Positions 45,184-56,346 of a DNA stretch of 64,000 bases are shown here, piece by piece; position 1 is the first letter of the stretch; each line of letters opens with the position of its first letter. A program made the position numbers and the translations under genes. The stretch is from NCBI GenBank assembly GCA_021399445.1, contig JAJTUQ010000001.1:1364001-1428000 (forward strand). Direction: 5' to 3'. Under the pieces are notes generated by a model. It searched no databases. It saw only the letters and a list, made by a program, of their open reading frames with translations, and was not told the origin of the DNA. This DNA is from Xylogone sp. PMI_703. Taxonomy: Eukaryota; Ascomycota; Leotiomycetes.

Positions 45184-47551
45184 GGTGTCTCTTGGCACTT
45201 GCTTCCTTGTAGGCTTCGTTTTCCCATTTCGACCATGACAACAGATCATTGTCCTTACCATCGTTTGTCATCAGCACGCATTGCAAGGAGATAGGAGTCT
45301 CGTTTTTGTTTGTTTTACTAGGGGGCTAATGCAGTCCCGATCAACTTTCAACATTGACATCTTTAGTTCCAAGTCTCTTGTATGATTCTACCTAGGGGGC
45401 TTCAAAAAATTATTCTAGGGGGGAGTATTATAAGTGGGAGAGAGAGACATGGGTAAAATATATAAGCACGTAAGTTTGTAGTTAGATGAGGATCTGAGGT
45501 CCTCATACCAGGCATAGAATATGTATTCAAGAGCCTCTTTCTGATAGAGCTTGGCGAGATCATACCCATCTCTGATCAATCTATCTTTATCTTTTCTTGT
45601 TTGTCATCGACGTCATCATCATCAATCCTCACTTATTGTCGGAGATGAAAATGTATCATCGTCTCCGACTATAATTCTAGATAATTAAACAAAAAGAAGT
45701 GTTGGCCTTGAAGGGAAAATGCTTCACTCCTCTACTTCCCTTTCTTGTCGTCTTATCACATGATGATTTGGAATATTGTGGATAGAATAAATAAGCAGTT
45801 GACTAATTCAAACATCTCGGCCGCACTTCCCCCTGAACTACAACAACGACAACAATAACAACCACGACATAGACGGCTACACGAAACGGGGTAAGCGCTG
45901 CAGAATGGCATTGCATACAGAAATCTAACCATGTAACCATACCATAGTTCAAAATCCCATAATCCCTACACAACACCATGGGACTCCGATGAAACCATCA
46001 TCTGATAAAATGAAACCAAACGCACCGGAGACCCCATAGCCACGGCCCTTATGCAGGGGGAAAAACATTCCTGAATCCAGGAGTACGGACATTTACCCCC
46101 CCTTCGAAAACAGCCAAAATCTCCGGAATTGCAAGGGAAACAGTACCAGTACCTTTTATTTTCGGGCGATACGCCGTTGTGTGGAGATACCGATGGATGC
46201 ATGCGGTACCTTGCGAGGTTGTAGGTGATTATGCCCCTGCCCCGTACCTTGGTACCGTAACGGAACTAGTACTTGATATGGCCCATACAGCCGGGCCGAA
46301 AATACGGGGGGAAAGGGAGGAGCATGTACCACAGTAATTTTACTTTTTTGGCCCGTGTTACTGGTACTGGTACATCCATACTGTGTCTGTTTGCTAACTA
46401 TTACTGTACAGGGCTGTAGTTTTTGTTTTGGTGAATGTATCTCTACAGGAGACTACCACGATCGCTACGCGTGAGGACGTGGAATTCACGTACTGTACTT
46501 TACGCGTACCTGCACTCTACTTGTACGTACAAAATACTTACCGTGTTGTGCCGTACTATCTACAGTACTGTAGACTGCTAGACGCTAACGCCCTCTTTGG
46601 GAAAGGGGGCCGTGCTTTAAATTGCGGGTGTCTATTTTTGAAAGAAGTGCTGTTCGGCATGGTTCTTTTTGGGCTTGGACACTTCCTGTGGTGGCTGGCT
46701 GGCTGGCCGGCTTACCCAGGGACAGTGCACACTACTGTAGCTTATGGATCTTGGTTCTGATTCTGGTAAAACAATTCATGCGTAAGGTTGGTTTGCAGGG
46801 GAGATGGACACTGCCGTGTTTGCAACCCGGGGGGGTGGGAATCAGGATTGCTTGTTTAGATGGATCAGTGGACTACGGTATTGTGGAAGCCATTAGAGGT
46901 CTAGAAGTGCAGAGTTACTGTAGTATGGATGGATTATCACCAGTATCACTAAGGGAATGACAGTTCACATTTTCCTTTGAAGATGCTTGAGATGCTTTAA
47001 GTATCGTGAAGATGTTCACCTATTATATATTAGATGACTATGAGGTTTTTGTTAAATATATGTCCTCTATGATAACCGTAAATTCCCAAGATGTAAATGC
47101 TAATGCCAATATACCATTTGAGATGCTCCCAATGTTTCCCTTTTTTCCATGTCCCAATGGAGTTCCCAACTCCTAGATAATTCCTTCATCAAAGCAGGGG
47201 ATTAATCAACCCTGCTTGACTGTAGCTCGATGCTCTCCCTGGTAAAGAAGGCCTGGTGGATTTTGATGCTATTATCGGCATACGGGCGTCGTGCCGTGGT
47301 GCCTTCCGATGTTGAATCTGCGTGCAGAAGTTGGGAGTGAAGAGCGATTGTATGTTCTGCCGCGGCCTACTGCCTTTCACGCAGTGGACAACCGCAATAT
47401 CTCGTTAAGAGGTGACTCTAGCGGCGCGTGATATCCAGCGAACGTATGTAGTTTTCCAAAATATTGAAAACCAACTAGTCTAACTCTTCTGTCTTTCTCT
47501 CTCGAATAGTCTCACAGAACTACAAAGAGCTCTGGCTTAACAGATCTCGCA
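45184..47551. other. Intergenic, 2.4 kb, rich in GTAC/TACTGTA words
   Basis: No supportable gene. Between about 46140 and 46750, GTAC, GTACC and TACTGTA words are dense, including the perfect 14-bp palindrome listed separately. Confidence 0.6.
46560..46573. repeat. Perfect 14-bp palindrome
   Basis: CTACAGTACTGTAG equals its own reverse complement. It belongs to a family of TACTGTA-containing words in the surrounding spacers. Confidence 0.9.
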
Positions 47552-48340
47552 TCAGGTAGAGCTTCTTCTCCTGATGCTCCTCATGATGGCTGCTTGATAC
47601 TGGCTGACACAATAAGGCGGAGGCTTGGGTGTCTCTACCTGAGGCGAGTCGGACCTGATAGCCCACCCCAGACTTCGTGGGCCTCGAGGGAAGTCACCCA
47701 CGCTCTCCCAGGTCCATGGATCCCATTGCTCATGCTGAAGGCTGTCCACCGTCATCATGGCGCTGTGCAACGCTTCCATATCGTGGATGCGCTGCGGGTC
47801 TTCGTCGCGCCATCGATCATTCTCGGTTCCTCTTATAGAGGAGTGGTCGGTGCGCTCTTCTCCCTCAGCATCACTGTCTGGCACCGATACAGGACTGAAA
47901 CTCGTCCAGGGGAGATCGTCGCCCAGCCTGAATGTTGGCGGTGTTGGGGGGAGAGGGCGATCTCGGTATCGGTCGTTGAGAGATGGGCGTTGTGATGTTG
48001 GACTGATGGTTCTGGGCGCTTCCAAGCCATGGAGATGGAACTGGTTACCTCTTGCTGATGGTGGTGCCGAACTGCCCCGGTCGTTGTTCTGATGCCTTCG
48101 CTGTCTCGCTTGCAGATGCAGCAACGATTGATCCGACACATGACTCTCTACCATCTCCCAAGGATAATCCGGTGGCGGAATCTGGAGTCTCTGCTGCATT
48201 TTCTTGGAGGCGTATTGCCATGATTTCGTGCGAGGTGGATCGTTCTTATTGAGCGACAATCCCACCTCGACCTTCACAGATATGGCCGGTGTGCCCCAAC
48301 GCGACGCCCGGTGAGGATGCCGCTGCCCTGACTCGGCCAT
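47552..48340 (-). CDS. Unknown Arg/Pro/Ser-rich protein
   Basis: Intronless, 262 residues, not recognised. The N-terminal part (1-75) reads like a folded or conserved region (WGTPAISVKVEVGLSL, SWQYASKKMQQRLQIPPPDYPWEMV). A Gln/His/Arg-rich stretch is followed by a Pro-rich region (RPLPPTPPTFRLGDDLPW) that could bind SH3 or WW domains. An acidic patch (PDSDAEGEERTDH) leads to a Trp-rich C-terminal segment (HEQWDPWTWESVGDFP) and a basic end (MRSIRRRSST). The long continuous frame, sensible composition and Met start argue for a real gene. It stands alone in a gene-poor stretch, with 2.4 kb downstream and 3.6 kb upstream without genes. Confidence 0.6.
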   Translation of the reverse strand: MAESGQRHPHRASRWGTPAISVKVEVGLSLNKNDPPRTKSWQYASKKMQQRLQIPPPDYPWEMVESHVSDQSLLHLQARQRRHQNNDRGSSAPPSARGNQFHLHGLEAPRTISPTSQRPSLNDRYRDRPLPPTPPTFRLGDDLPWTSFSPVSVPDSDAEGEERTDHSSIRGTENDRWRDEDPQRIHDMEALHSAMMTVDSLQHEQWDPWTWESVGDFPRGPRSLGWAIRSDSPQVETPKPPPYCVSQYQAAIMRSIRRRSST

Positions 48341-48752
48341 TTCGGGTTGCCTCTGGATGAAGCTCTGGCTGATTTTGATGTATCTGTCTCTTGGGTCACT
48401 GGTCCTTCTTTGAATTCTTCCTTGGTCACTGGATTGGCCACGTGCTGATTATGTCGATTGAGGCTAGAGAAATCTGGCTGGGACGGTATGAGCCGCTCAA
48501 GATAAATATGCCCGCTCAGAAGGGGGCGAGCCCAGGGCATTTATCAACGCACCACGGGACGGGCGAGGGCGGGATGCAACTAAGGCCTGGGTTGACATAA
48601 CAGGTGTATATCCGTACGGAGGTAAGGGGGGATCGTCAGATGAAACGAGCAAGCCCAGTGCCACCCCAACGAGGGGTCTTTGCATGTCACGCCCCGACCG
48701 AGGACCAGTCAAGGTTGTTCCTTGTCTTTTTTTCACAGGACCACAGCACAGC

Positions 48753-48767
48753 ACTGTACCGTACAGT
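48753..48767. repeat. 15-bp palindrome with one central base
   Basis: ACTGTAC-C-GTACAGT: 7-bp arms around a single base. Related words occur at 59413-59428 and 59761-59777. Confidence 0.85.
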
Positions 48768-50882
48768 AATAGTGCGTGAGGTGATCTCGGTCGAACAAAC
48801 TACACCGTGGGCGGGGGATCAGAGAAGGATCATCATCCCTGGGGGCGATGCACCAGGCGAGCATGCCCCAAAGGAATCTTTCGCAGGCCAACTCTGCGAT
48901 GCCGTCCTCTGCCGTCCAAGCGTCTCAGAGTCTTGAGGACAAGACAGCACAGCACAGGAGAGATGCTCGAGGGAGACAAAAACAAAGACACAACAGAAAT
49001 GGATGGGGCCAGGTCAATGTCAATGGGACTGTGATGCGCTGGCGTTGTGCCCTGCAGCACGCATCTACGATACTTACAGTACTGCGCAGGATTGTTGCCA
49101 ATATACTCCGTACGAACTATTTTCCCAATAGGTTAAGGTGTACGGAGTACGGAGGTACTGTATTGTCCACTGCTGGTCTTTTCCCCCAATAATGCACGCC
49201 AAAGGGATGCGGCAAAGCCTGAGGCTCCCAAGGAGATATGTCAGCGCGAGCATCGGTCACGGCGGCAACAGGAAGGGACCCCGCCACACGACAAGCGCGG
49301 TGCAGCTACTTTTAGGGGTCTTCCATAGCAGTAGGCAACTTGCCATTCGATGCATCGCTAAACCATCATCACCACTGCCTCATTATTACGGTAGAGACTA
49401 ATTAGACGTTTTACTTCAGCACTACGGCCTCCTCCATCCTCACCTCACTTCACCACGAAGACAGCGACTATTTACGGGAGCAAGATCAACCCCAAAATAA
49501 CAGATGAGAGAGCTCTTCTCAGCCACTTTGGAGTCACGCTCACACTCTCTCTATCTGTTCTTTGTCTACGCCAAAATATCATCCTGCTGAATAAAGGAAA
49601 TCAATACGACTACTCCGCGGTCTAATTCATCGCCTCAGAGCACTGCACTGCACTACAATTCCCTTTCCGGAACAGTGCCATAACTTCTTCCTCTTTCGCA
49701 ATCTCTCTAAATTCAGATCTGGTAGAGACGCTGTTCTGCATCCAGTCTAGCTGCGCACATCTCCTGCACGCGTCGTAGCATTTGGGTCCCGAATTGCCAG
49801 GATGTGGCTTTGGCGGCGGCATGATGACCCTGTGGCTGAGGTGCCAACCTCGCCGTGCTGAGAAGGGCATTGGCTCGGGTGAGCTTTTAATAAGTAGGCT
49901 CTCTTGTTGTGCCCTCGTGAGCTTTGGGGTTCTGAGTCGATGCTCGCGTGGCTCGGCAATCTTTTTCCATACTTCGCATCTAAAGAAGAGCGATCTAATC
50001 TCGGGGCCTAGTGGCTTCCAAAATTGTTCTAGAAGGATATGTTTAGTATCGGGCAGAACGATGTGTCTGCTACCGTATGCATACCTTCACAAGCCAGATA
50101 TGTCAAACCATGCCCCAATTCAGGTGAGGCCCCAGCCAGTATCTACAGGTAGAGTAGCATTATTCCTAGCTCACATGCGCTAATACTGTATGTAGAACTA
50201 GAAGAGAAAGAGGAGATCCTGCATCCTACACACCTACCCACCCATTTTCGCATGGACTCCTAACCTCGATTGTGCAGGAGACACCGCTTGAATAGAAAAT
50301 AGACTATTAAGCCTCATGCCTGCCCAAAACGGACATATCAATCGGTCCATCTCCATGACGATTCCACATCCACTCCAGGATAAGCAGAGCAGAATGGGGC
50401 TCTTCACTCAGAAATAGTTCACTGTCAGACGAACCACCAACTTAGCTCCATAGCCACTTTTCGCTTCTTAGGCGATTGCAACACTCCTCGTCTCACCGTC
50501 ATCATTGTGTGTTCTGCGTTCGGCACGTCAACTGCCAGCATCGTCGCTCTTACCTCAGCATTCCTCACTTGCGGCACTAAGAGTTACCAAACCCATGGAG
50601 GCAAGTATTTTACCGCATAGTACCGTACGGAAGGTAAGCTCAGGCCAACCACGAAAGGACCAATACCTGCTGCATCCGACCAACAATGTCCCACTTCGAT
50701 TAGTCGGCCGCTATCTCCCCCAAGTTATCTACGGAGTAGATGCTGTCTGGCCTAAAGAGCAGTACCTGGATCGGTACTAGGAAATTACTACTACAGATAT
50801 TCCACCAGGTAAGAGACTAAGATGTCAAGGTACAGTATCATGGCCTCCCTGGCCTTGCTTACCTGCAACATTCATCTGAGAA

Positions 50883-50897
50883 CTACCGTTACGGTAG
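50883..50897. repeat. 15-bp palindrome with one central base
   Basis: CTACCGT-T-ACGGTAG: 7-bp arms around a single base, in the gene-free spacer. Confidence 0.85.
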
Positions 50898-51912
50898 CAT
50901 GGCAGGTTGAAGAGTGTCACTTTCGCGCAGGCCCATCCATACTTGGTTGACCTTCCCTCAAGATTCTGGTAGTCCATGTCCGGCAGTTGTTCATTTCGCG
51001 CCATCAGATCCGTTACTGTACAATACTACAGTCAGATGTTCTAAACATATCAGGAAGTCTGTGCATTACCAGGCGGAGATATCCGGTAATCTGAGTGTTC
51101 CATTCCTATCATTTGGAGAGGCATCACTTGCCAGCACCTCTGCGCTGTCCAATACGCAAGAGCATCCTGTATGAGAGTGCACATATCTCTTCAGGAAACT
51201 CGTCTTCACTACACCTAAGTATTAAGTGATCCTTACGGACATGATGACTACTTCAACTGCAAGTAGAGTTTCCTTCATCCGCGTTATCCTAGCCGCCTAC
51301 GGATTCTAGGGGGCTATGACCTCCATACATAGTCTTTGTGCAGTAGTGCACATACCAAGCCTCTCTCAGAATAGACCCATAAACACTCTACCAACACTCT
51401 GGGGTTCCAATGCCGACCCTGCCACAGGAGATAGGATCAGTGATCCAGCAATCGTTAAGGATGGACAAGCTAAACCGAGCACTACAGCCGACGTAGTACT
51501 CCCGCTACTATATATTCTCTCTTGATTCATATCCCATTTAGGGTAGACGCAGTATTGTTATTGCAAGTGCTGACATGCGAGATTACCATGACATTCCTGT
51601 GATACACTTGAAAGTGTGGAGTCAAAAGTCTACAAGCGGAAATTTGCTGTAAGTAATTACACGCCGTCACGATACGGTAGTTGCCAGTATCATGGACCAC
51701 ATCATGCGCCATCATCATCTTCTTTGATCAAGCATGATTTCCCATCCTTTCTAGTAAGTGCGTGACCAGATCACCCTGTAACGAAAGCCTACTTGTATGT
51801 CTTTTCGCGAAAGACAATATTGGCGACACACATTTCTGACCTCTTCTTGCAGCAATCTTCCCTCCTCTGCAGACCATACTCTTTTAAGACGCCTCAGCTA
51901 AACACCGCTTAT

Positions 51913-52728
51913 TTAGCTGACCTTGAACATCTGCGAGACGAGATATGACCTCACCTTTTTGGCCCTGCCTTCTGTTGCCATTCGCTCCCACTTCTCGATC
52001 CTTGGTCCTATCTGTACGGAATTCTTGTCGATGGGCTTATTGCGCTCCCTACAAATCATGTGACTGTCTGTCTTGAGATATAAAGTAGGTATACGAAACG
52101 CCTGTAGATAACCCATCACATAGATTGGTAGGGATTCCGGAACAAATGGTATTCCTCCATGTCCAGTTATATCCAGACGCTGGAGACGGCGACAGCCAAG
52201 CAACAGATCCAAAAGTGCTTTTGTGTCCTCTTGTCGCCCAGCAGGCTTGGCCATCTCTATGTGAGTGATATTATTGTAGGCATTCTCACTAATGGATGAC
52301 AGAAACATACATCCTTCCTTGTTCGATTGTCCCTGGATCCTAAACTCATTGTGCCGGTATAGGGTCTCCTCAGCATGTGGATGTATAGCTCTGCAAACAA
52401 GTAGAAGCGCTGTGATGTTAGGACGGGATAAATCACGGAGAATAACGTAATTTGTATAGCAGATCCTTATTTGTGTATCCGACACGAGGCAGTGATGTAG
52501 GATATTGTGCAATATCTCTGCTGGTAGTTTCGATAGGTTATCCTTTTTTGGAGGCGGTGGAGGATGTTTCGCTTCTGGAAAAAAAGGAGGTAAGCAAGTG
52601 CAATGCTGAGGAGTTAAGAGAGAGGAGATGCCATTAGACATACTTTTATGTTTCATTTTGTGTGCTGAGGCACTGAATACGCCTCCAGACTTTTTGTGAT
52701 CCGACATTGTTGATAGAGAACTACCCAT
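51913..52728 (-). CDS. F-box-like protein
   Basis: Intronless, 271 residues. The N-terminus (1-60) is polar, with a Cys pair (HCTCLPPF) and a Pro run (PPPPPKK). A degenerate F-box follows: NLSKLPAEILHNILHHCL, then LVCRAIHPHAEETLYRHNEF, the usual second half in fungal F-box-like proteins. Leucine-rich segments (ALLDLLLGCRRLQRLDITG, LQAFRIPTLYL) suggest a short repeat domain. The family is very numerous in filamentous ascomycetes, and members are fast-evolving and mostly uncharacterised. Ubiquitin-ligase adaptor function is inferred. An additional exon beyond the stop is not suggested by splice signals. Confidence 0.65.
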   Translation of the reverse strand: MGSSLSTMSDHKKSGGVFSASAHKMKHKSMSNGISSLLTPQHCTCLPPFFPEAKHPPPPPKKDNLSKLPAEILHNILHHCLVSDTQIRICYTNYVILRDLSRPNITALLLVCRAIHPHAEETLYRHNEFRIQGQSNKEGCMFLSSISENAYNNITHIEMAKPAGRQEDTKALLDLLLGCRRLQRLDITGHGGIPFVPESLPIYVMGYLQAFRIPTLYLKTDSHMICRERNKPIDKNSVQIGPRIEKWERMATEGRAKKVRSYLVSQMFKVS

Positions 52729-53465
52729 ATCTTAGCAATTTAGACTTATCTCAATGGATAGTTCGGCTGACTTTATATAGACTATGCTATTCAGGCTGAA
52801 GAGCTTCTAGAAGGATATGTATTCTTCAAGAATAGCGGTGCTACTCACTGTGAAAGAAAGAGTTAGCTATCAACAGAATGTGGTAGACGGGGAACTCGTA
52901 CTCATTCTGAGATTCCGTGAGATGATGGATTATACAGATTCAGCATCAGTATTAGCCTTTTCGGAAGAGACAACAAAAAGACGAGTTTGATTGGCTGTGA
53001 CACTGTTGTGTGAACCGGATAACGCTGAGGAATAATGGTAAGGACAGAAAGTCAAAGAGTATTTTGACTCCCTTTCTTTTCATTTTTTAAAATGCTCGGC
53101 GTTGAGAGCGGCTTGCGGCGCGGCTTTCACTGCCCTAATCTAACCAAATCACTTATTAATTGCAGACGAAATAGAAGATACTACATATGTATGGAAGGTT
53201 CCAAAACAAAGTCTATTTATTATATATCCTGCGAAGAACTAACTGTACATGAGAGAGCGGATAAACCAGGAGAGATCGCTCCCTAGACGATACCCCATTC
53301 GCATAATGAGATCTAATTAAGACGACTGAGTATGAAAACTAAAATAAAACATGAGATCGAAATAACACAAAAGAAAATAAATAACTGGGGTATAATAAAG
53401 ATAGGCTCGATACTTTTTTACCTCTTTTCTTCTCTTAGAGTGAGTCGTCTTTCCTGTTGTCATCT
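52729..53465. other. Intergenic, F-box-like gene to RTA1-2
   Basis: Promoter region of the F-box-like gene and 3' UTR of RTA1-2, both on the minus strand. AT-rich; no feature seen. Confidence 0.5.
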
Positions 53466-54713
53466 TTACACCTCATTGCCAGCTTCCTTCCCATGTGGTC
53501 TCACCACTTCACCACCAGAAACAGATGCAGCTGCATTATTTCGTGCATCCATCTCCCAGAACTTCCTCTCCATGTTCCGTCCCCTGCACATCCCCACAAG
53601 ATCGAATGGGTCAAAGACTGTCAGCAGCCAGAACCTATTATCATCGTACCCTGCGCCCTCAATCTCCGTGACACCATCCTGGGCGAGATAGATCTTATTA
53701 TTCCGCGGCAGGAACCGCATTGGGTGTCGGAAGTTCAGCAAGAAGCTGTTAATGACCATGAGTGTGGCTTCGAAGACGTAGAAAAACCACTCATAGCGGA
53801 GGATGGCGGAAAATGTGGATGGGTCTGTATCTTCCGTGACGTGTATGCTGGCGGAAGAGAAATACTCTACCGTGCGGTAGATGGTGCGGATACCGACCAG
53901 GGTGGTCGATAGGTATAAAGTGTGTAGGACTTTAGAGAGGTTCTGAGGAATCTGCTTTGCTCGAATGCATTTTCGGTGGTACCAGCTAGCTAGGAAGACG
54001 AACAGAAAGAGGACGACGAGTTGGAGGATGAGAGATGCTTTGATGAGTGCTTTGCCTATGTCTTGCTTATGTTTAGGGAGACTTGAATTGGCGGAATAAG
54101 CTGCTCCGTTCCCTGTTAATGCTTCGACCACGCTTGAAAGGGCTCCGAACGTGGTGAGAACTCGGCCTGGGTGGATGGGGGAGTTGTAAGGAACGTAGTA
54201 CAGGATTCGAGAGAGGATCATGTAGTTGGCTAATTCATAAAGCGGTCTAGATGCATTGGTAAGTGAGAAGTTCTTGGTTGTTATTGTTTCATTCTGGAGA
54301 GGTCATTGGCACTTACGGTCCCGCGTAGAGCATGACGATGGTCGCGATATAGAGATTGATATTTCCTTGGCTGTGGTAATCATAATGCCAGGCTCCCACT
54401 TCACGAAGGATATAACCCGTGACGAAGAGGGTGCAAGCCCAAGGAAGAAGACCAGTGACTTTGAAACATTTATATCGACTTCAGAATGGTTAGATACCTT
54501 CTCGACAGAGGATACTTGGTCGTTTTGGTACTTACATGCATTGATAAAGATGCGTGCAAGCAGAGATTAGAAACAGGACAGCAAATACTACTGGCGCTCC
54601 CTTATTTGGAGCATAGAAGTACAAGCTTCCGTCCACTGAAATAGAAGAGTCAACCACGGATGTTTCTTGGCTAGGAGAAGGATAAAGCACGTACCATATT
54701 TGCCATTCTCCAT
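53466..54713 (-). CDS. RTA1-family seven-transmembrane protein 2
   Basis: Four exons rebuilt by hand: 54713-54695, 54635-54536, 54478-54317 and 54246-53466, giving 353 residues. The first exon is only 19 nt (MENGKY plus one base). Joins restore YAPNKGAPVVFAVLF, HLYQCIRYKCFKVTGLLPW and LYAGPPLYELANYMILSRIL, all typical of the RTA1 family. TVEYF follows RTIYR, matching the conserved R-x-V-E-Y motif, and FFYVFEATLMV closes the domain. About seven membrane spans are visible. The C-terminus is a longer soluble tail (DPFDLVGMCRG... to HGKEAGNEV) than in RTA1-1. Function is predicted as lipid translocation or lipid-toxicant resistance. It is clearly a distant paralogue of RTA1-1, not a recent duplicate. 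All introns have GT-AG ends (donors GTACGT, GTAAGT, GTAAGT). Confidence 0.92.
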
Positions 54714-55284
54714 TTTCAAGCTCTTTCGATTCGTTAGACCAATACACTAACCCCTTATCCACAAGGCTTTCCCGCAGCTATAGCCTCTTCTACTTTATCT
54801 CCTCAAGGACTTGATTCAGACTGGACTTGATTGTATGTGCTCTGGTATTCAGAAAGGCAAGGCGTATAAATCGATTCGTTTTGAATACCACAAGACAGAT
54901 CGGAATGGTTGAATGCTTAAAGTCGAAGCGAACATAGCTGGTTCCTGTGCATATTATATAGACAACGAAGGATCAACACACGTCGAGTTACAGTACACTA
55001 CCGACACCAGGGCCCTGGAAAATGCCTGGGATCAAAACAAAGTTTCCTAGCCTTGCCCGTATGACAACCAATGCGGAGCCACTGAGGGGAAGGAGGGATC
55101 ACACTTCTGGAGAATTTACAGTGTCAACAGCGGGAACAGCTCCATGTGGCGCTGCAGACGATTCGCGTGTTATGAGCTTATTAGGACAGCAGGCGGCACG
55201 GGAGAGCGTTTGGAGAGCCCGTAAAGAGCCTAGTAGGAGGCAGAACGTGGCCCATCCTGCTTGTCCTATGCTTTAGAAGTGGCA
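54714..55284. other. Intergenic, upstream of RTA1-2
   Basis: Carries the RTA1-2 promoter, including the shared word at 54857-54871. No gene supported. Confidence 0.5.
54857..54871 (-). promoter_or_regulatory. TATA/SRE-like word upstream of RTA1-2
   Basis: GCAAGGCGTATAAAT on the plus strand, 144-158 nt before the start. In gene orientation it shares TATACGCCTTGC exactly with the RTA1-1 upstream word. Confidence 0.4.
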
Positions 55285-56346
55285 ACGCTATGGACTTAGA
55301 GTGCAAATCGGTACTCATTCTGCGAATCTACCAGGACAATATGCGCTCTTGAGGCTGGAGCATTGCCTGGGTTTTGGCCGGACCGTGGAGGCGGAGCATA
55401 GCTAGACAACTTGATCCAGTCACTCTTCTCTCGTGGAATCTCTCCAAATCCATACACTTTACGGAGGTACCGCTGCAAGACATCTCTCTGCTGGACCACC
55501 TTAGCAGCGCCCAGCTTCTTCAATAAGACGGAATAATAACAAGGCCGAGGACCAGCTGAGACTGGCCGTTCGACTCTTCAGTCCTGTGACCATTCATTGC
55601 CCTGATTGGCTGAATCCAGCGATTAAGCTTCGAATGAGGCTGTGCAGACATGCCATCTCCTGTAGAATATCGGTGAGATATATCCCAGAGCTCATATTCA
55701 CACTGCCAGCCTCGAGAGTAAACTTTAATCGATAATTTCCCTCTCCCAGTAATTGGTTCGTGGAGTCTGGGCGGCGTATGCGAGCTAGATCCTCCTCTCG
55801 TGCAATGGTTCCTAATTGGGGAAAGCGCCTCCAAGTAGTCGCATTAGCTAATCCAGAAACTTCATCCATCTTCACGCTTTGTCTCCAAGCGAGCACGAGG
55901 CTGATGCACTGCAGACATGGGTTGTTCAGTTCATTTCCTGTCGTGCATTCTATTGGGCCATCGCCTTCACAGTCTTTTCTCCCATGTAATAGCGCTGCGT
56001 CTGACCAAGTCTGGTTAGAAAGATCTCTAACACCGCCTTCATCTCAGACAGACTGTCGGATTTGACGTCATACCAAGTGTTGAAGGATTTCGTGTCTTCT
56101 GGTGCGAAGATATAAACCACACGGCTATCATAAACTCCAAGCACCGCCTCATCCTATGGATCGATAAATTCACCGTTTCTTGGCCACCGGACCCAAGCCA
56201 TTAGAACTGACAGCTCAGTTACTTGACTAGCTTCTCTTTCCCATATCGTTCCAAAGAAGCTTCGGCACGATTAGGTTTTGCCTCCGAACTATGACTTTGG
56301 CATCCTTCCTTGCCCTAACTCCAACCGCGATGACAGTTACAGTTTA
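55285..56346 (-). pseudogene. Degraded gene of unknown family
   Basis: Several protein-like segments run in the same direction but in different frames, with no splice signals to join them. In order: DAKVIVRRQNLIVPKLLWND (from about 56346), then after a frame shift VLMAWVRWPRNGEFIDP, an in-frame TAG at about 56153-56155, DEAVLGVYDSRVVYIFAPED to RLGQTQRYYMG. After another shift come NELNNPCLQCISLVLAWRQS to SGIYLTDILQEM. Finally GAAKVVQQRDVLQRYLRKVY reads to SQNEYRFAL and stop at 55285. Composition is far better than in random frames nearby. I do not recognise the family. Unusual introns or sequencing errors are the alternatives to decay. Confidence 0.5.

Larger units (their letters stand above)
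48341..51912. other. Intergenic, 3.6 kb, largest gap
   Basis: Many short frames on both strands, none with a recognisable domain or convincing composition. Contains two near-perfect palindromes listed separately, several TACGGAGTA-like words (around 49105-49155), and CT-rich tracts. It must include the promoter of the unknown gene at 48340. Confidence 0.5.

Noticed and set aside
49782..50183. 133-codon plus-strand frame in the large spacer
   Set aside because: Cys/Ser/Arg-rich, no domain, no splice context.
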